Shown one piece after another: positions 1-8,792 of a DNA stretch of 64,000 nt. The notes under the pieces were generated by a model. It ran no database searches and was not told where the DNA came from. It worked only from the letters and a program-made list of their open reading frames with translations. The stretch comes from Deinococcus aquiradiocola (GTDB lineage: Bacteria > Deinococcota > Deinococci > Deinococcales > Deinococcaceae): positions 124,001-188,000 of the forward strand of contig NZ_BMOE01000004.1 of NCBI RefSeq assembly GCF_014646915.1, read 5' to 3'. Made by a program: the position numbers and the translations under genes. The number at the start of each line of letters is the position of its first letter. Within the stretch, counting starts at the first letter, position 1.

Positions 1-153
1 GGTGCGGCGGACGAGGCCCGTCTGGGCCAGGGCGTTCAGGTCGCTGCGGACCGTGACTTCCGAAACTCCCAGAAGTTTTGAAAGTTCGCTGACCGAGGCA
101 CTGTCGCGCTCGTTCAGGACAGAGATAATTTCGCTGTGACGGGTCTTCTGCAC
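1..153 (-). CDS. DeoR-family transcriptional regulator, N-terminal part
   Basis: The first 51 codons of a gene that continues beyond the left edge. The translated stretch (about residues 1-50) is a DeoR-type winged helix: it starts VQKTRHSEIISVLNERDSAS, and the recognition-helix region reads SKLLGVSEVTVRSDLNAL, the usual signature of sugar and nucleoside DeoR repressors. The effector-binding domain lies outside the window, so the ligand cannot be named. I chose GTG at 153 because a GGGAGG ribosome site sits 7 nt upstream. GTG at 159 would touch that site. The AT-rich stretch just upstream holds a possible operator. Confidence 0.8.
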   Translation of the reverse strand, partial: MQKTRHSEIISVLNERDSASVSELSKLLGVSEVTVRSDLNALAQTGLVRRT

Positions 154-177
154 CCTCACGCCTCCCTTTGATCTTTT

Positions 178-191
178 ATTACTTTCGTAAT
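178..191. promoter_or_regulatory. Possible operator of the DeoR-type regulator
   Basis: Perfect inverted repeat ATTAC-TTTC-GTAAT in an unusually AT-rich stretch (about 168-200) directly upstream of the regulator start. TTTCG-type half sites are common for DeoR-family sugar regulators, so autoregulation is plausible. This is an inference from position and symmetry only. Confidence 0.3.
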
Positions 192-302
192 TTACGATTC
201 CTGAGAGGCCCTGTCAAGGGGAGTGAACAGATGTTCACCGGGGGGGACACCACCCGCCACGCCCCGGCCCCACGAACGACGCACCGGCCCGGCACACGGC
301 AC

Positions 303-329
303 AAAAAAGTGCGGGCACGCGGCCCGCAC
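303..329 (-). terminator. Rho-independent terminator of the FKBP gene
   Basis: On the minus strand an 8-bp perfect stem GTGCGGGC / GCCCGCAC with a 5-nt loop is followed by six T residues, 18 nt after the FKBP stop codon. It also separates that gene from the DeoR-type gene downstream. Confidence 0.85.
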
Positions 330-347
330 TCCAGAACACCCGGACGT

Positions 348-674
348 TTACTTCGCGTCCACCAGTTCCACGTCGAAGATCAGGGTCGCGCCGCCGGGAA
401 TCACGCCGGGCACGCCACGCGCGCCGTACCCCATGCTGGCCGGAATGGTCAGGCGGGCCTTGTCGCCCACCTTCAGCTGCGCGATGCCCTCGTCCCAGCC
501 GGAAATGACGTGCCCCGCCCCGAGCGGGAACTCGATCGGCTCGCCACGGTCACGGCTCGAATCGAACTTCTGACCGTTCTCCAGCGTACCGGTGTAGTGC
601 ACCTTGACGGTCTGTCCCTTCATCGCCTGCGGGCCGGTGCCTTCGTGGTACTTCTCGACTTTCAGTTCGCTCAT
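348..674 (-). CDS. FKBP-type peptidyl-prolyl cis-trans isomerase
   Basis: A single-domain FKBP of 108 residues, the usual size of stand-alone enzymes. It accelerates cis-trans isomerisation of prolyl bonds during protein folding and has no signal peptide, so it is probably cytoplasmic. The family pattern is clear: VKVHYTGTLENGQKFDSS near the N-terminus, a central GWDEGIAQLKVGDKARLTIP, then YGARGVPGVIPGGATLIFDVEL at the end. Start 674 is preferred over the ATG two codons earlier (680) because a TAGCCT -10 hexamer at 682-687 lies 7 nt upstream, suggesting a leaderless message. It is monocistronic, closed by a strong terminator. Confidence 0.93.
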   Translation of the reverse strand: MSELKVEKYHEGTGPQAMKGQTVKVHYTGTLENGQKFDSSRDRGEPIEFPLGAGHVISGWDEGIAQLKVGDKARLTIPASMGYGARGVPGVIPGGATLIFDVELVDAK

Positions 675-681
675 GCCCATC

Positions 682-687
682 AGGCTA
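682..687 (-). promoter_or_regulatory. -10 hexamer TAGCCT, leaderless promoter of FKBP gene
   Basis: TANNNT hexamer ending 7 nt before ATG 674. No Shine-Dalgarno site is present. Confidence 0.6.
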
Positions 688-755
688 CCCCATCCCGCCG
701 CGTCACGGCTTCACACGGACTCCATGAGACGCCCACCCCCATGGCGGCCCCCGGA

Positions 756-2318
756 TCAGTTCCCGGCGCGCAGGGTACGGAGCAGCAGGTTCGGGAAGCG
801 GGTCACGCCCAGGACGAGCGGCTCGCTCCACCGCTGACCCCCGACGCGCACCTCGGCCGTCCCGGCGGGCAGGTCCGTGAACCCGTAGTACCCGTTCCCG
901 TCCGTGACGGTGCTGCCCAGCGGCGAACCGTCCGCCGCGAACGCGTCCACCCGCAGCCCGCCCACCCGGAGCGTGCCGACCACGCGGCCCAGCACGGCCC
1001 GCCGCGCCGAGGGGGTCGGCGTCCAGACGACCGCGCCGCCGCTGCCCCCCTCGGCCGTCATGACGCTGCCCAGCACGCCACGCAATGCCGCCAGCCCCTG
1101 CGCCTGCGTCTGCCGCTGCGCGTACACCTCGCTGGTCGGCGTGCGGTACGCGTACCCCACCCACCCCAGTCCGCCCGTCAGGGCGCGCGCCGCCTGCGCG
1201 GCCGTCACCTCCGGGGAATTCAGGTACATGGACGTGCCCGCCGCCACCTCGGCCGTGCCGCTGCGCTGCTGCCCCGCGAAGGCGTTCCAGTGGTCGAACC
1301 AGCTCTCCTGCCCGTTCACGCCGTCCCGCTTGTAGTTCATGAGGACGTTCACGTCCAGCAGGCCCTCACGCATCCAGGCGGGCCAGTCCTGCAGCACCTC
1401 GCTGTACGTGCGGGTCGCGCGGAACGCGGTCAGGTCGGCCGGACCGTTACCATACACGATGGTCGCGGCACTCAGGATCACGCCCGGCCTCGCCGCCCGC
1501 GCCTCCAGCGCCACGCGCCGCGTGAGCGCCGTCACCTGCTCACGCTTCCAGGCCTTCCAGCGTTCGTCCGCCGGGGCGGGCGTCCCGGTCGCGCCCGTCT
1601 CCTGCCGGTACCGGGCGAGCGTGACGGGGCTGTACCCCCAGTCCCCACCGTCCGGGTAGCGGATACGGTCGAGTTGCAGGCCGTCCACGTCGTAGTTCTT
1701 CACGACACTGACCGCCGAGCGCACCATGTGGTCCGCCGCGGCCGGAATGCCCGGATCGAGCCACGCGTCCGCGCCGCTCTTCCAGCTGCCGTCCGGGCGG
1801 CGGGACAGCCACGAGTCGCGCGCGTCCGGCCCGTGCAGCGCGAACACCTGAGCCGCACCCGCAGACGGCAGGCTCGCGTTCCACGCGCCCGTCACGCTCA
1901 CCCACGCGATCACGCGCAGGTGCCGCGCGTGCGCGAGCCGGATCACCTCCGCGAGCGGATCGAAGCCCGGCTGCACGTCCGCCGCCACCGGCACGCTCGC
2001 CTGCAGGCACAGGCAGTCGCCGCGCCGGACCGTCTGCACGAACAGCGTGTTGAATCCCATCCCGGCCGCGTCCGACACGGTCTGCGCGACCTCGGCCGGA
2101 GTGCGCAGGCCCGGCCCGAACGCGTCCACCCACAGGCCCCGCAGGCCCGGCGCGGCCACCACGGCACCAGCGGGCACAGGCCCGGAAGGAGCGGCAGTGG
2201 GCGCAGCCGAAGCGGGTGAGGGAGCCGCAGGCAGAGGGGCAGGCTGCGGAGCGGCCGCCAGCACGCTGCCCAGCAGCGCCAGCGACAGAGACAGGGCAAG
2301 GGAAGAAGGAAGACGCAT
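756..2318 (-). CDS. GHL10/DUF187-type glycoside hydrolase-like protein, secreted
   Basis: 520 residues. A hydrophobic N-terminus (LALSLSLALLGSVLAAAP) looks like a signal peptide, followed by a proline/alanine linker to about residue 55. The core begins LRGLWVDAFGPGLRTPAEV and contains GFNTLFVQ, VIAWVSVTGAWNAS, WLDPGIP and VDGLQLDRIRYPD, which match the family 10-like glycosyl hydrolases (DUF187) acting on cell-surface glycans. The last about 90 residues resemble a carboxypeptidase-regulatory-like beta domain (GSTVTDGNGYYGFTDLPAG). Substrate unknown. A TACGTT hexamer at 2330-2335 is 11 nt upstream of the ATG, consistent with a very short leader. Confidence 0.8.
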   Translation of the reverse strand: MRLPSSLALSLSLALLGSVLAAAPQPAPLPAAPSPASAAPTAAPSGPVPAGAVVAAPGLRGLWVDAFGPGLRTPAEVAQTVSDAAGMGFNTLFVQTVRRGDCLCLQASVPVAADVQPGFDPLAEVIRLAHARHLRVIAWVSVTGAWNASLPSAGAAQVFALHGPDARDSWLSRRPDGSWKSGADAWLDPGIPAAADHMVRSAVSVVKNYDVDGLQLDRIRYPDGGDWGYSPVTLARYRQETGATGTPAPADERWKAWKREQVTALTRRVALEARAARPGVILSAATIVYGNGPADLTAFRATRTYSEVLQDWPAWMREGLLDVNVLMNYKRDGVNGQESWFDHWNAFAGQQRSGTAEVAAGTSMYLNSPEVTAAQAARALTGGLGWVGYAYRTPTSEVYAQRQTQAQGLAALRGVLGSVMTAEGGSGGAVVWTPTPSARRAVLGRVVGTLRVGGLRVDAFAADGSPLGSTVTDGNGYYGFTDLPAGTAEVRVGGQRWSEPLVLGVTRFPNLLLRTLRAGN

Positions 2319-2487
2319 ACGCTGGCGTCAACGTAGCGCAGCCGGGCAAGCGGAGCGTGAGCGACACGCCCCCACCCCCCGAGCGCACCTCATCCGGACT
2401 CCGTCCAATCCGCCAGGACAATGGCACTCCCACTGTTGTTCCGACGCCTCCACCGCAACCCGGCTCTTCGTCCGCCTTCCAGTCAGC

Positions 2488-2934
2488 TCACCAGTCCTCG
2501 ATCTGCCGTCCCGCCTCGAACGCCGCCACGCCCGCCGCCACCGACAGGTTCAGGCTCCGGCCGCCGCCCGGCTGCGGCAACTTCAGTTTCGGGAGCGCGT
2601 CCCGCAGCCACGCGGGCAACCCCCGCGATTCCGGCCCGAACAGCAGGTAATCGCCGCGCCGGAAGCCCGCCCGCGTGTGCAGGTCCGTCGCGTGCGTCGA
2701 GAACGCGAACACCCGCGCGCCCTCCCCCAGCGTCCCCTGAAACGCCGTCCACGTCGCGTGATCGTGCAGCTTCACACCCTCCAGGTAATCCATGCCTGCC
2801 CGGCGGAACTCCCGGTCCGTCAGCCGGAACCCGAACGGCCGGATGAGGTGCAGTTCCGCGCCCAGCACCGCGCACGTCCGCGCGATGTTGCCGACATTCC
2901 CGGCCTTCTCCGGCTCGAACAGCACCACCCGCAC
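2488..2934 (-). CDS. trmL: tRNA (cytidine(34)-2'-O)-methyltransferase, TrmL type
   Basis: SPOUT-class methyltransferase that 2'-O-methylates the wobble base of certain leucine tRNAs. The N-terminal [20 protein letters not shown] and the C-terminal motifs [11 protein letters not shown] and [16 protein letters not shown] form the trefoil-knot SAM site of TrmL/CspR proteins. From GTG 2934 the protein is 148 residues, close to the family length. GTG 3000 is an alternative start that overlaps the ispF stop as GTGA and would add 22 low-complexity Gly/Ala/Pro residues. Either way it is translated from the ispF message. Confidence 0.85.
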   Translation of the reverse strand: MRVVLFEPEKAGNVGNIARTCAVLGAELHLIRPFGFRLTDREFRRAGMDYLEGVKLHDHATWTAFQGTLGEGARVFAFSTHATDLHTRAGFRRGDYLLFGPESRGLPAWLRDALPKLKLPQPGGGRSLNLSVAAGVAAFEAGRQIEDW

Positions 2935-2996
2935 CAGAGGGACCCCCTCCCCCGCCGCCAGCGGCACCCCCTCACCCGCCCCGCCCTGCGGCTGGG

Positions 2997-3485
2997 TCAC
3001 GCGCCCACCGCGTCCACGCGGCCCAGCAGCACCGTCACGCGCACCTGCACGTGCGACAACGCCAGCCCCTCCGACGTCTTGAACGACACGCCCACCTCCG
3101 ACCCCGCCAGTCCCAGCAGGTCCGCCACGCTCCGCGCGATCACGGCGCGCATCGCCCCCAGCTTCGGGCGGTCCAGCGTCACCACCAGCGCCACGTTCAG
3201 CGGCACGAACCCCGCCTCCCGCACCAGCCCCAGGCAACGCCGCAAGATCGTGGCGCTGTCCAGCCCCCGGTTCGCGGGGTCCGTGTCCGGGTAATACTGC
3301 CCGATGTCGCCCAGCGCCACCCCGCTCAGCAGCGCGTCCGCCACCGCGTGCAGCACCGCGTCCCCGTCCGAGTGCGCCACCGCGCCGTGCGGCGCGTCCG
3401 GCACCCTCACCCCACCCAGCCACAACTCGCGGCCCCCCTCCAGACGATGCGCGTCCTCCCCGTACCCGATGCGGTATGCAAGCAT
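2997..3485 (-). CDS. ispF: 2-C-methyl-D-erythritol 2,4-cyclodiphosphate synthase
   Basis: IspF of the MEP isoprenoid pathway, converting CDP-ME 2-phosphate to MEcPP with release of CMP. The protein has 162 residues, the standard size. Zinc-site motif GYGEDAHRL (Asp11, His13) at the N-terminus is followed by [19 protein letters not shown] and [14 protein letters not shown] 3485 starts exactly at the conserved domain and is preceded 6 nt upstream by TATTCT, so it is likely leaderless. Another MEP-pathway gene, ispG, is about 39 kb to the right, so the pathway genes are scattered. Confidence 0.95.
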   Translation of the reverse strand: MLAYRIGYGEDAHRLEGGRELWLGGVRVPDAPHGAVAHSDGDAVLHAVADALLSGVALGDIGQYYPDTDPANRGLDSATILRRCLGLVREAGFVPLNVALVVTLDRPKLGAMRAVIARSVADLLGLAGSEVGVSFKTSEGLALSHVQVRVTVLLGRVDAVGA

Positions 3486-3491
3486 GCCGGG

Positions 3492-3497
3492 AGAATA
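3492..3497 (-). promoter_or_regulatory. -10 hexamer TATTCT, leaderless promoter of ispF
   Basis: TANNNT hexamer ending 6 nt before ATG 3485. The sequence between has no ribosome site. Confidence 0.65.
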
Positions 3498-3601
3498 CAG
3501 GAGGCGGCATGAACGAAGCAGAGGGCGCACCCGCAGCCTGAGACGGCTTTACCGGATGCGCCCACGGTCCGGAACATTGAGACTGCTTCCGAATAGAGTC
3601 A

Positions 3602-3628
3602 TGCCGGTCCCCGAGAAAGGAACCGGCA
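3602..3628 (-). terminator. Stem-loop downstream of the TPR gene
   Basis: TGCCGGTTCC / GGGACCGGCA, ten pairs including one G-T, with a 7-nt loop, 19 nt after the TPR stop. No T-run follows, so termination efficiency is uncertain. Confidence 0.45.
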
Positions 3629-3647
3629 CACCGCTGATGCTGCGCGT

Positions 3648-4820
3648 TTACTTGCCGAGCTGGGAGAGTTTCAGGTAGTACGCGGCGCTCTTGTCGGCCG
3701 GGTCGAGTTTCACGGCCTGGGCGTACGCTTCGGCAGCGGCGGGGTAGTTCTTGCTCTCGTAGCGGACGCGGCCGAGCCAGCTCCAGGCTTTGGCGTAGGT
3801 GGGGCTGGCGGTGGTGGCTGCCTGGAAGCCCGTCTCGGCGGCGGCCTTGTTGCCGGTGGTGTATCTGGCGTAGGCGTCGCGGAAGGCCTTGACGGCGCTC
3901 AGGCCGTACTGAGCGCCCTCCTTGACGAGGCCCTGGTTGTAACGGTCGCTGGCGTTCGCGCCGGGGAGGTTCACGGCGGCGTCGTAGGCGGCCTGGGCGC
4001 TGGCGGTGTCGTTGAGTTCGAGGGCGAGGCGGCCCTGTTCGCGCCACGCTTCGATGAAGTTGGGGGCGGCGGCGGTGGCGGCCTTGTACCCGTCGAGGGC
4101 GTCCTGTTTGCGGCCCGCGTCGAAGTTCTGGTACGCGCGGCTGAAGGCGGTGGTGGCGGCGGGACCGTACCTGCCGGCGTTGCGGGCGACGCCGAGAAAG
4201 TACGCGGCGACCTTGTCCTGCGGGCGGAGGGTGCTGGCCTGCTGGTAGAGGGTGACGGCCTGCGTGAACTGACCGTTTTCGAGGGCGACGCGGCCACCCC
4301 AGAGGGCGCAGTCGGCGTTGGCGGGGTCGAGGGTGAGGCACTTGGCGAAGGGGGCGGGGGCGTTGCCGAGGTCGGCGCGGGCGTAAGCGGCGTAGCCGAG
4401 GTTGTACTGGGCGACGGCGGCGGTCTTGCGGGCCTGCGCGTCGTCCGGTTTGAGGGCGAGGTAGGCGTCCCACGCGGTTTCCGCCTGCTTCCAGAAGCCG
4501 ACGTCGCTGTACACCTGTGCGCGGAGCTGCAGGGCGTCCGGGTTCTGCGGGGCGGCCTGCACGGCGAGTTCGGCGGCGGCGGCGGCGTCCTTCCAGGGGA
4601 TGTCGTCGATGTTGCGGCTGCTGCTGGCGCGGGCCGTCTGCGCGAGGGCGCGGGCCTTGCCGAGCAGCGCGGCGGGGTTGCTGAGGTCCGGCGCGGGGGG
4701 TGTGACGGGCGCGGTGGTGGTCGTGGTGGTGGTCTGCGTCGTCTGCTGGGCGCTCACAGTGCCGGTGAGGGCGACAGCGGCGAGCGCGGCGGTCAGGAGG
4801 GCGTGCGCGGGGAGCTTCAT
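3648..4820 (-). CDS. Secreted tetratricopeptide-repeat protein
   Basis: 390 residues with a signal peptide ([20 protein letters not shown]) and cleavage likely near VSAQ. A threonine/proline stretch (residues 26-42) links to a series of TPR helices. Recognisable repeats occur about residues 75-125 ([20 protein letters not shown]), 140-210, 230-300 and 330-385 ([20 protein letters not shown]). TPR arrays mediate protein-protein contacts, here outside the cytoplasm; the partner is unknown. It is monocistronic with a hairpin behind it. A weak -10-like GATGCT lies 8 nt before the ATG. Confidence 0.8.
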   Translation of the reverse strand: MKLPAHALLTAALAAVALTGTVSAQQTTQTTTTTTTAPVTPPAPDLSNPAALLGKARALAQTARASSSRNIDDIPWKDAAAAAELAVQAAPQNPDALQLRAQVYSDVGFWKQAETAWDAYLALKPDDAQARKTAAVAQYNLGYAAYARADLGNAPAPFAKCLTLDPANADCALWGGRVALENGQFTQAVTLYQQASTLRPQDKVAAYFLGVARNAGRYGPAATTAFSRAYQNFDAGRKQDALDGYKAATAAAPNFIEAWREQGRLALELNDTASAQAAYDAAVNLPGANASDRYNQGLVKEGAQYGLSAVKAFRDAYARYTTGNKAAAETGFQAATTASPTYAKAWSWLGRVRYESKNYPAAAEAYAQAVKLDPADKSAAYYLKLSQLGK

Positions 4821-4946
4821 GCTTTCAGAGCATCACGCGGTCATGAGAGAGTCTGTGAGGGCAGGGCGGGAAGGTCTTCAGAAACTGTGCACGCTGCGCG
4901 GGTGGGTACGTCCTTTCGGGACCGCCGGGGTTCGCGGGCGTCCGTT

Positions 4947-5435
4947 TCAGAACTGCAGGGTGTAGCTCGCGCCGAGCGAGTCCTGGCAGCTGCCGATCCC
5001 GTGGTCGTTCGCGTCGGCCTGGAAGGTGCAGGTGAGGGTCTGCGCGGTGTCGCCCGTGGCGGGCGTGGTGCGTGCGACGAGGTTGCCGGGTCGCGTGAAC
5101 GTAGGGGCGGGGCGGTCGCCGAAGGAGGCACGGCCGAAGACGGTGTCGGCGCCGCCCCAGCCGAAGCCCGTCCCGAAACCGACGCTGACGCCGAGGTTCG
5201 GGCGGCCGTTCCCCAGGACGGTGTACGTGCCACTGTACGTGCGGCCGCCCACGGTGACAGTCACGTTGTCCGGGTCGCCGGGCAGCGTGGCGCGGTCCCG
5301 GAAGCCGCCGATGAAGGTGAGTCGGCCCTCGTCGCCGGTCCTGACGTTCACGATGCGTCCGGCGGCCGACCCGCTGAGGGTGGGGGCGCAGGAGGCGAGC
5401 AGCAGCACGGCGAGGAGCGGCAGGTGACGGGTCAT
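4947..5435 (-). CDS. Hypothetical lipoprotein
   Basis: 162 residues, not assigned to a family. The N-terminus MTRHLPLLAVLLLASC is a signal peptide with lipobox LLAS-C (Cys16), so the mature protein should be lipid-anchored. The remainder is rich in beta-prone segments (GRLTFIGGF, VTVTVGGRTYSGTYTV, a glycine-rich region, and a C-terminal TLTCTFQAD with CQDSLGASYTLQF), consistent with a small beta-barrel or sandwich. Two late cysteines could form a disulfide. It has its own leaderless-type promoter. Confidence 0.7.
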   Translation of the reverse strand: MTRHLPLLAVLLLASCAPTLSGSAAGRIVNVRTGDEGRLTFIGGFRDRATLPGDPDNVTVTVGGRTYSGTYTVLGNGRPNLGVSVGFGTGFGWGGADTVFGRASFGDRPAPTFTRPGNLVARTTPATGDTAQTLTCTFQADANDHGIGSCQDSLGASYTLQF

Positions 5436-5440
5436 GCTTC

Positions 5441-5446
5441 AGCGTA
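5441..5446 (-). promoter_or_regulatory. -10 hexamer TACGCT, leaderless promoter of lipoprotein gene
   Basis: TANNNT hexamer ending 5 nt before ATG 5435. Confidence 0.6.
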
Positions 5447-5544
5447 GTCCTGCCCTGCCCGGCGCGGCTGAGAGGCCCTTGAGGGGAAGCTGAACCGGGC
5501 GGCGGCACGAAGGGAAGGGGTGGCCTGCGCCCCCGGAGGCCGTC

Positions 5545-5754
5545 TCGTACGGTTTTGAGCTGAACTTCTGGAGTTCAGCCGAGCGACAAGGGCACCAAAA
5601 AGTACGGTTGGGAGGAGATGGAAGCGGGCAGGCGTCCTGTAGGGCGTCCGTTTTGCCCAAGAAGCGGGCAGGCGTCCTGCAGGGCGCTGTTTTGCCCGAG
5701 AAGGGATGCCGGTGCTGTTTCCGGCATCCCTGGAATCGGATCAAAACCGTATCA
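5545..5754 (-). repeat. MITE-like repeat element, copy A (210 bp)
   Basis: Bounded by inverted ends TCGTACGGTTTTGA (5545-5558) and TCAAAACCGTATCA (5741-5754). Inside are a hairpin GCTGAACT/AGTTCAGC (5559-5579), two tandem units of 40 and 39 bp (5621-5660 and 5661-5699), and a 10-bp hairpin GGGATGCCGG/CCGGCATCCC (5703-5730). The same modules in the same order form copy B at 21244-21632. The last three bases (TGA on the minus strand) are the stop codon of the GNAT gene. No ORF inside looks real, so any movement would depend on proteins encoded elsewhere. Confidence 0.8.
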
Positions 5755-6225
5755 GTCGTGCGGGAGGTCGAGCGTCATCTTGATCTCGTCCATGCCGGGC
5801 GCGAAGCCGTCCGGGGTGCGCTGGGTGACGGTGAAGCCCTGCCGGGCGTAGAACGGCGCGGAGTGCTGGCTGGTGTCGAGCCGGATGCGGCGCACGTCGG
5901 GCCGGGCGCGCAGGCGGTCCAGGCGTTCCTGCGTGAGGCGCGTCCCGAGGCCCTGGCGGTGCAGGTCGCGGCGCACCATGCCCCAGCTGAGGCCGCCCAC
6001 GCCGTCCTCGCTGACCCACAGGCCCCCGCAGCCGACCACGTCCAGCACGCCGCCTGCGCCCTCCTGCAGGAGCAGCAGGTACTCGCCGTCCGCTGCGGGG
6101 TCCTGCAGGAAAGCCGCAAAGTCCGCGCGTTCGGACGGGTGGAAGAAGTCCGGGCAGTTGCTGCCAAACAGCGCGAGGCACGTCTCGCGGTCCTGCAGGG
6201 TGTAGGGGCGGAAGGTGACGTTCAT
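5752..6225 (-). CDS. GNAT family N-acetyltransferase
   Basis: 157 residues with the GNAT fold: [18 protein letters not shown] at the start, strand and CoA-binding region [17 protein letters not shown] (the R/Q-x-x-G-x-G/A signature) and the late [10 protein letters not shown] motif. It transfers an acetyl group from acetyl-CoA; the substrate cannot be read from sequence. Its TGA stop codon is formed by the terminal inverted repeat of repeat element A. A weak -10 (GACACT) lies 6 nt upstream of ATG 6225. It is divergent from the Gfo/Idh/MocA gene. Confidence 0.85.
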   Translation of the reverse strand: MNVTFRPYTLQDRETCLALFGSNCPDFFHPSERADFAAFLQDPAADGEYLLLLQEGAGGVLDVVGCGGLWVSEDGVGGLSWGMVRRDLHRQGLGTRLTQERLDRLRARPDVRRIRLDTSQHSAPFYARQGFTVTQRTPDGFAPGMDEIKMTLDLPHD

Positions 6226-6291
6226 GCCCAGAGTGTCGCTGCCCGGGGCGGGCGCTGTCCAGGGGGCCGCGCGGCCGGTGTGGGGGGCGGG

Positions 6292-6297
6292 TATGCT
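6292..6297 (+). promoter_or_regulatory. -10 hexamer TATGCT, leaderless promoter
   Basis: TANNNT hexamer ending 6 nt before ATG 6304 of the Gfo/Idh/MocA gene. Confidence 0.65.
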
Positions 6298-6303
6298 CTA
6301 CGC

Positions 6304-7269
6304 ATGACATTCCGTTGGGGCATCCTGGGTGCGGCGCGGATCGCGCGGTCGCTCATTCCGGCCATCCGTGAGGCGGGCGGCGAGGTGGTGATGGTGGGCG
6401 CGCGCGAACCGGGCTCGGCGCGCGTGCAGGACTTCGCGCGCGAGTGGGGGGTGCCGATGGTCGGCACGTACGGGGACGTGATGCACGCGGACGTGGACGC
6501 CGTGTACAACCCGCTCCCGAACCACCTGCACCTCCCGTGGAGCGAGGCGGCCATGCGGGCCGGGAAGCACGTCCTGACCGAGAAGCCGCTCAGCCTGAAC
6601 GCGGGCGAGGCGGCGCACCTCGCGCAGGTCGCGGCGCAGACGGGCCGCGTGCTGCTGGAGGCGTTCGCGTACCGCTTCTCGCCGCATCACGAGGCGCTCC
6701 TGCAGGCCGTGCGGGCGGGCGAGGTGGGCGACGTGCGCGCGTACCGTGGGGCGTTCGGGTTCACGATGCGGAACGATCAGGACTTCCGCTGGGACCCCGC
6801 GATGGGGGGCGGCGCGCTGTACGACGTGGGGTGCTACACCGTGAACCTCGCGCGCCTGCTGCTGGGCGAGCCGGACAGTGTGACCGCGCGGGCCCGCTGG
6901 ACGCCCGGCGGGGTGGACGTGGCGCTGTCGGGCGTGCTGGAGTACGCGGGGGCGCTGGCGACGGTGGAGTGTGCCTTCGACTGGCTGCCGGACCGCATGA
7001 TGGGCCGCTGTCAGGTGATCGGGTCGGAGGGGCAGCTGGAGCTGGAGGACGCGTACGTGAGCAGCGGCCCGGACCTGCGCCTGACCGTGAACGGCGAGGT
7101 GCGGGACGTGCCGGCCGCGAACGGGTACGCGCGCATGGTGCGGCACTTCCAGCGCGCGGCGGGCGGTGAGGAGGCGGCGCTGTACCCGCCGGAGGACGCC
7201 GTGCGGCAGGCGCGGGTGCTGGACGCGCTGCTCAGGTCGGCACGCGAGGGTGCGCGCGTCGTCCCGTGA
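6304..7269 (+). CDS. Gfo/Idh/MocA family NAD(P)-dependent oxidoreductase
   Basis: 321 residues. The N-terminal Rossmann motif is [21 protein letters not shown] (close to GxGxxG), followed by YNPLPNHLH and the catalytic-lysine motif KHVLTEKPL (EKP signature). The C-terminal half (from about residue 120) is the alpha/beta substrate-binding domain with [11 protein letters not shown], which carries family-conserved Asp and Cys/His positions. These enzymes oxidise or reduce sugars, inositols or dihydrodiols; the substrate is not predictable. ATG 6304 matches the domain start and the leaderless promoter. A protease-like lipoprotein gene follows after 7 nt. Confidence 0.9.
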   Translation: MTFRWGILGAARIARSLIPAIREAGGEVVMVGAREPGSARVQDFAREWGVPMVGTYGDVMHADVDAVYNPLPNHLHLPWSEAAMRAGKHVLTEKPLSLNAGEAAHLAQVAAQTGRVLLEAFAYRFSPHHEALLQAVRAGEVGDVRAYRGAFGFTMRNDQDFRWDPAMGGGALYDVGCYTVNLARLLLGEPDSVTARARWTPGGVDVALSGVLEYAGALATVECAFDWLPDRMMGRCQVIGSEGQLELEDAYVSSGPDLRLTVNGEVRDVPAANGYARMVRHFQRAAGGEEAALYPPEDAVRQARVLDALLRSAREGARVVP

Positions 7270-7276
7270 GGGCCGC

Positions 7277-8365
7277 GTGGACGGCCCGGTGAAGGGGGTG
7301 TGGGCGGGCCGCGCGTGGCGGGCCGTGGCGGGCGTGGCGCTGCTGGCGCTGGGCGTGGCCGCGCTGAGCGGGTGCGGGCAGGTGCAGTACCTGGCGCAGG
7401 CGGCGGCCGGGCAGGTGGACCTGCTGTGGCGGGCGCGGCCGCTGGCGGACGTGATCGCGGACCCCGCCACGCCCGAAGAGACGCGCCGCCAGCTGCGGCT
7501 CGCGCAGGACGTGCGGGAGTACGCGGTGCGGGTGCTGGGCCTGCCGGACCACCGGACCTTCGCGACGTACACGGACCTGGGCCGCCCGTACCTGGTGTGG
7601 AACGTGTTCGTCGCCCCTCCCCTGTCCACGCGGCTGCGGACCTCGTGCTTCCCGATCACGGGCTGCGTCCCGTACCGCGGGTACTTCTCGCTGCAGGGCG
7701 CGCAGGCGGAGGCACAGCGTCTGCGCGCGGCGGGCGACGACGTGTCGGTGGGCGGCGTGAGCGCGTACAGCACGCTGGGGCGCCTGCCGGACCCGGTCCC
7801 GTCGAGCCTGCTGCGCGGCGGGGACGGCAGCATCATCCGGACGATCATTCACGAGCTCACGCATCAGGTGGTGTACGTGCCGGGCGACGCGAACTTCAAC
7901 GAGTCCTTCGCGGTGGCGGTCGAGACGGCGGGCGCGGCCCGTTACGCGCGCGACCGGGGCCTCCCGCCGCCCGACGAGACGCTCGCCCGCACGCGCTTCC
8001 AGGCGGTCACGGCCCTGCTGCTCGGCACGCGCGACGAGCTGGACGCCGTGTACGGCTCGGCCGTCCCGGACGCCGAGAAACGCGAGCGGAAGGCGGCGGT
8101 CCTCGCGCTGGCCCGCACGAGATACGCGGCCCTCAAGGCCGACTGGGACGGGTACGCCGGGTACGACGGGTGGTTCGCGGACGGCCCGAACGGCCTGAAC
8201 AACGCGCTGCTCGGGTCGGTGGCGGCATACGCGGATCAGGTGCCCGCGTTCCTGGCGCTGCTGGACCGCCTGAACGGGGACTTCCCGGCCTTCTACGCGG
8301 CGGTGCGCGCGTGTGCCGAGCGGCCGCAGCCGGAGCGCGCGGCGTGCCTCGCGCCGCCCCGGTAG
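7277..8365 (+). CDS. Putative lipoprotein aminopeptidase (COG4324 type)
   Basis: 362 residues from GTG 7277. A hydrophobic N-terminus ends in lipobox LSGC (Cys33), followed by GQVQYLAQAAAGQVDLL, typical of predicted aminopeptidases of the DUF2265/COG4324 group. The zinc site is IIHELTHQVVY (His192, Glu193, His196), with a downstream acidic residue in NFNESFAVAVE (Glu209) as likely third ligand. It is likely membrane-anchored and faces the periplasm. The start is uncertain: GTG codons at 7289 and 7298 are alternatives. It is probably co-transcribed with the dehydrogenase upstream. Confidence 0.8.
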   Translation: MDGPVKGVWAGRAWRAVAGVALLALGVAALSGCGQVQYLAQAAAGQVDLLWRARPLADVIADPATPEETRRQLRLAQDVREYAVRVLGLPDHRTFATYTDLGRPYLVWNVFVAPPLSTRLRTSCFPITGCVPYRGYFSLQGAQAEAQRLRAAGDDVSVGGVSAYSTLGRLPDPVPSSLLRGGDGSIIRTIIHELTHQVVYVPGDANFNESFAVAVETAGAARYARDRGLPPPDETLARTRFQAVTALLLGTRDELDAVYGSAVPDAEKRERKAAVLALARTRYAALKADWDGYAGYDGWFADGPNGLNNALLGSVAAYADQVPAFLALLDRLNGDFPAFYAAVRACAERPQPERAACLAPPR

Positions 8366-8368
8366 ACT
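8363..8368 (+). promoter_or_regulatory. -10 hexamer TAGACT, leaderless promoter
   Basis: Ends 6 nt before ATG 8375; its first three bases are the TAG stop of the preceding gene. Confidence 0.65.
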
Positions 8369-8374
8369 GGCGGG

Positions 8375-8704
8375 ATGAGCGAGAGCGTGAACGGGTCGGC
8401 CGCCGTGTGCGTGGGGGCCGTGGAGGGCCTGCCGGAAGGCAGTCAGACCGAGGTGCGGGTGGACGGCGTGAGCGTCGTCGTGGTGTGCGACGCCGGGGGG
8501 TACTACGCGCTGCGGAACGTGTGCAGTCACCAGGATTTCCCGCTGCTGGGCGGCGACGTGAGCATGGGCCGCATCACGTGCGCGAAGCACGGCGCGAAGT
8601 TCGAACTGGCGACCGGCAAGGCGAAAACGCTCCCGGCCGTGAAGCCCGTCCGCGTGTACCGGACGCGCGTGGAGGACGGTCAGGTGTGGGTGGAGGCCCT
8701 CTGA
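8375..8704 (+). CDS. Rieske [2Fe-2S] ferredoxin-like protein
   Basis: 109 residues. The cluster ligands are Cys50-Ser-His52 (in [13 protein letters not shown]) and Cys69-x2-His72 (in [11 protein letters not shown]), the two Rieske boxes, spaced as in soluble Rieske ferredoxins of the NirD/BphF type. It has no membrane anchor. It probably passes electrons to an oxygenase or reductase encoded elsewhere; nothing adjacent is an obvious partner. It has its own promoter, inside the end of the previous gene, and ends before a strong bidirectional hairpin. Confidence 0.92.
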   Translation: MSESVNGSAAVCVGAVEGLPEGSQTEVRVDGVSVVVVCDAGGYYALRNVCSHQDFPLLGGDVSMGRITCAKHGAKFELATGKAKTLPAVKPVRVYRTRVEDGQVWVEAL

Positions 8705-8738
8705 AGAACGGCCCGTCAGATTGAAGTGTCCTGAACCC

Positions 8739-8774
8739 GGCGCGCCCCGCCGAGACGTCTCGCCGGGGCGCGTC
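8739..8774. terminator. Bidirectional terminator hairpin
   Basis: 17-bp stem (one mismatch, one G-T) from GGCGCGCCCCG at 8739 to CGGGGCGCGTC at 8774, between two convergent genes. No clear T-run. Confidence 0.65.
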
Positions 8775-8792
8775 TGGTGCTGTGCGTGGGCT

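Noticed and set aside
168..2219. Long plus-strand frame opposite the FKBP and GHL10 genes
   Set aside because: Composition is Arg/His/Pro-rich, it has no recognisable domain, and it is antisense to genes with clear family motifs.
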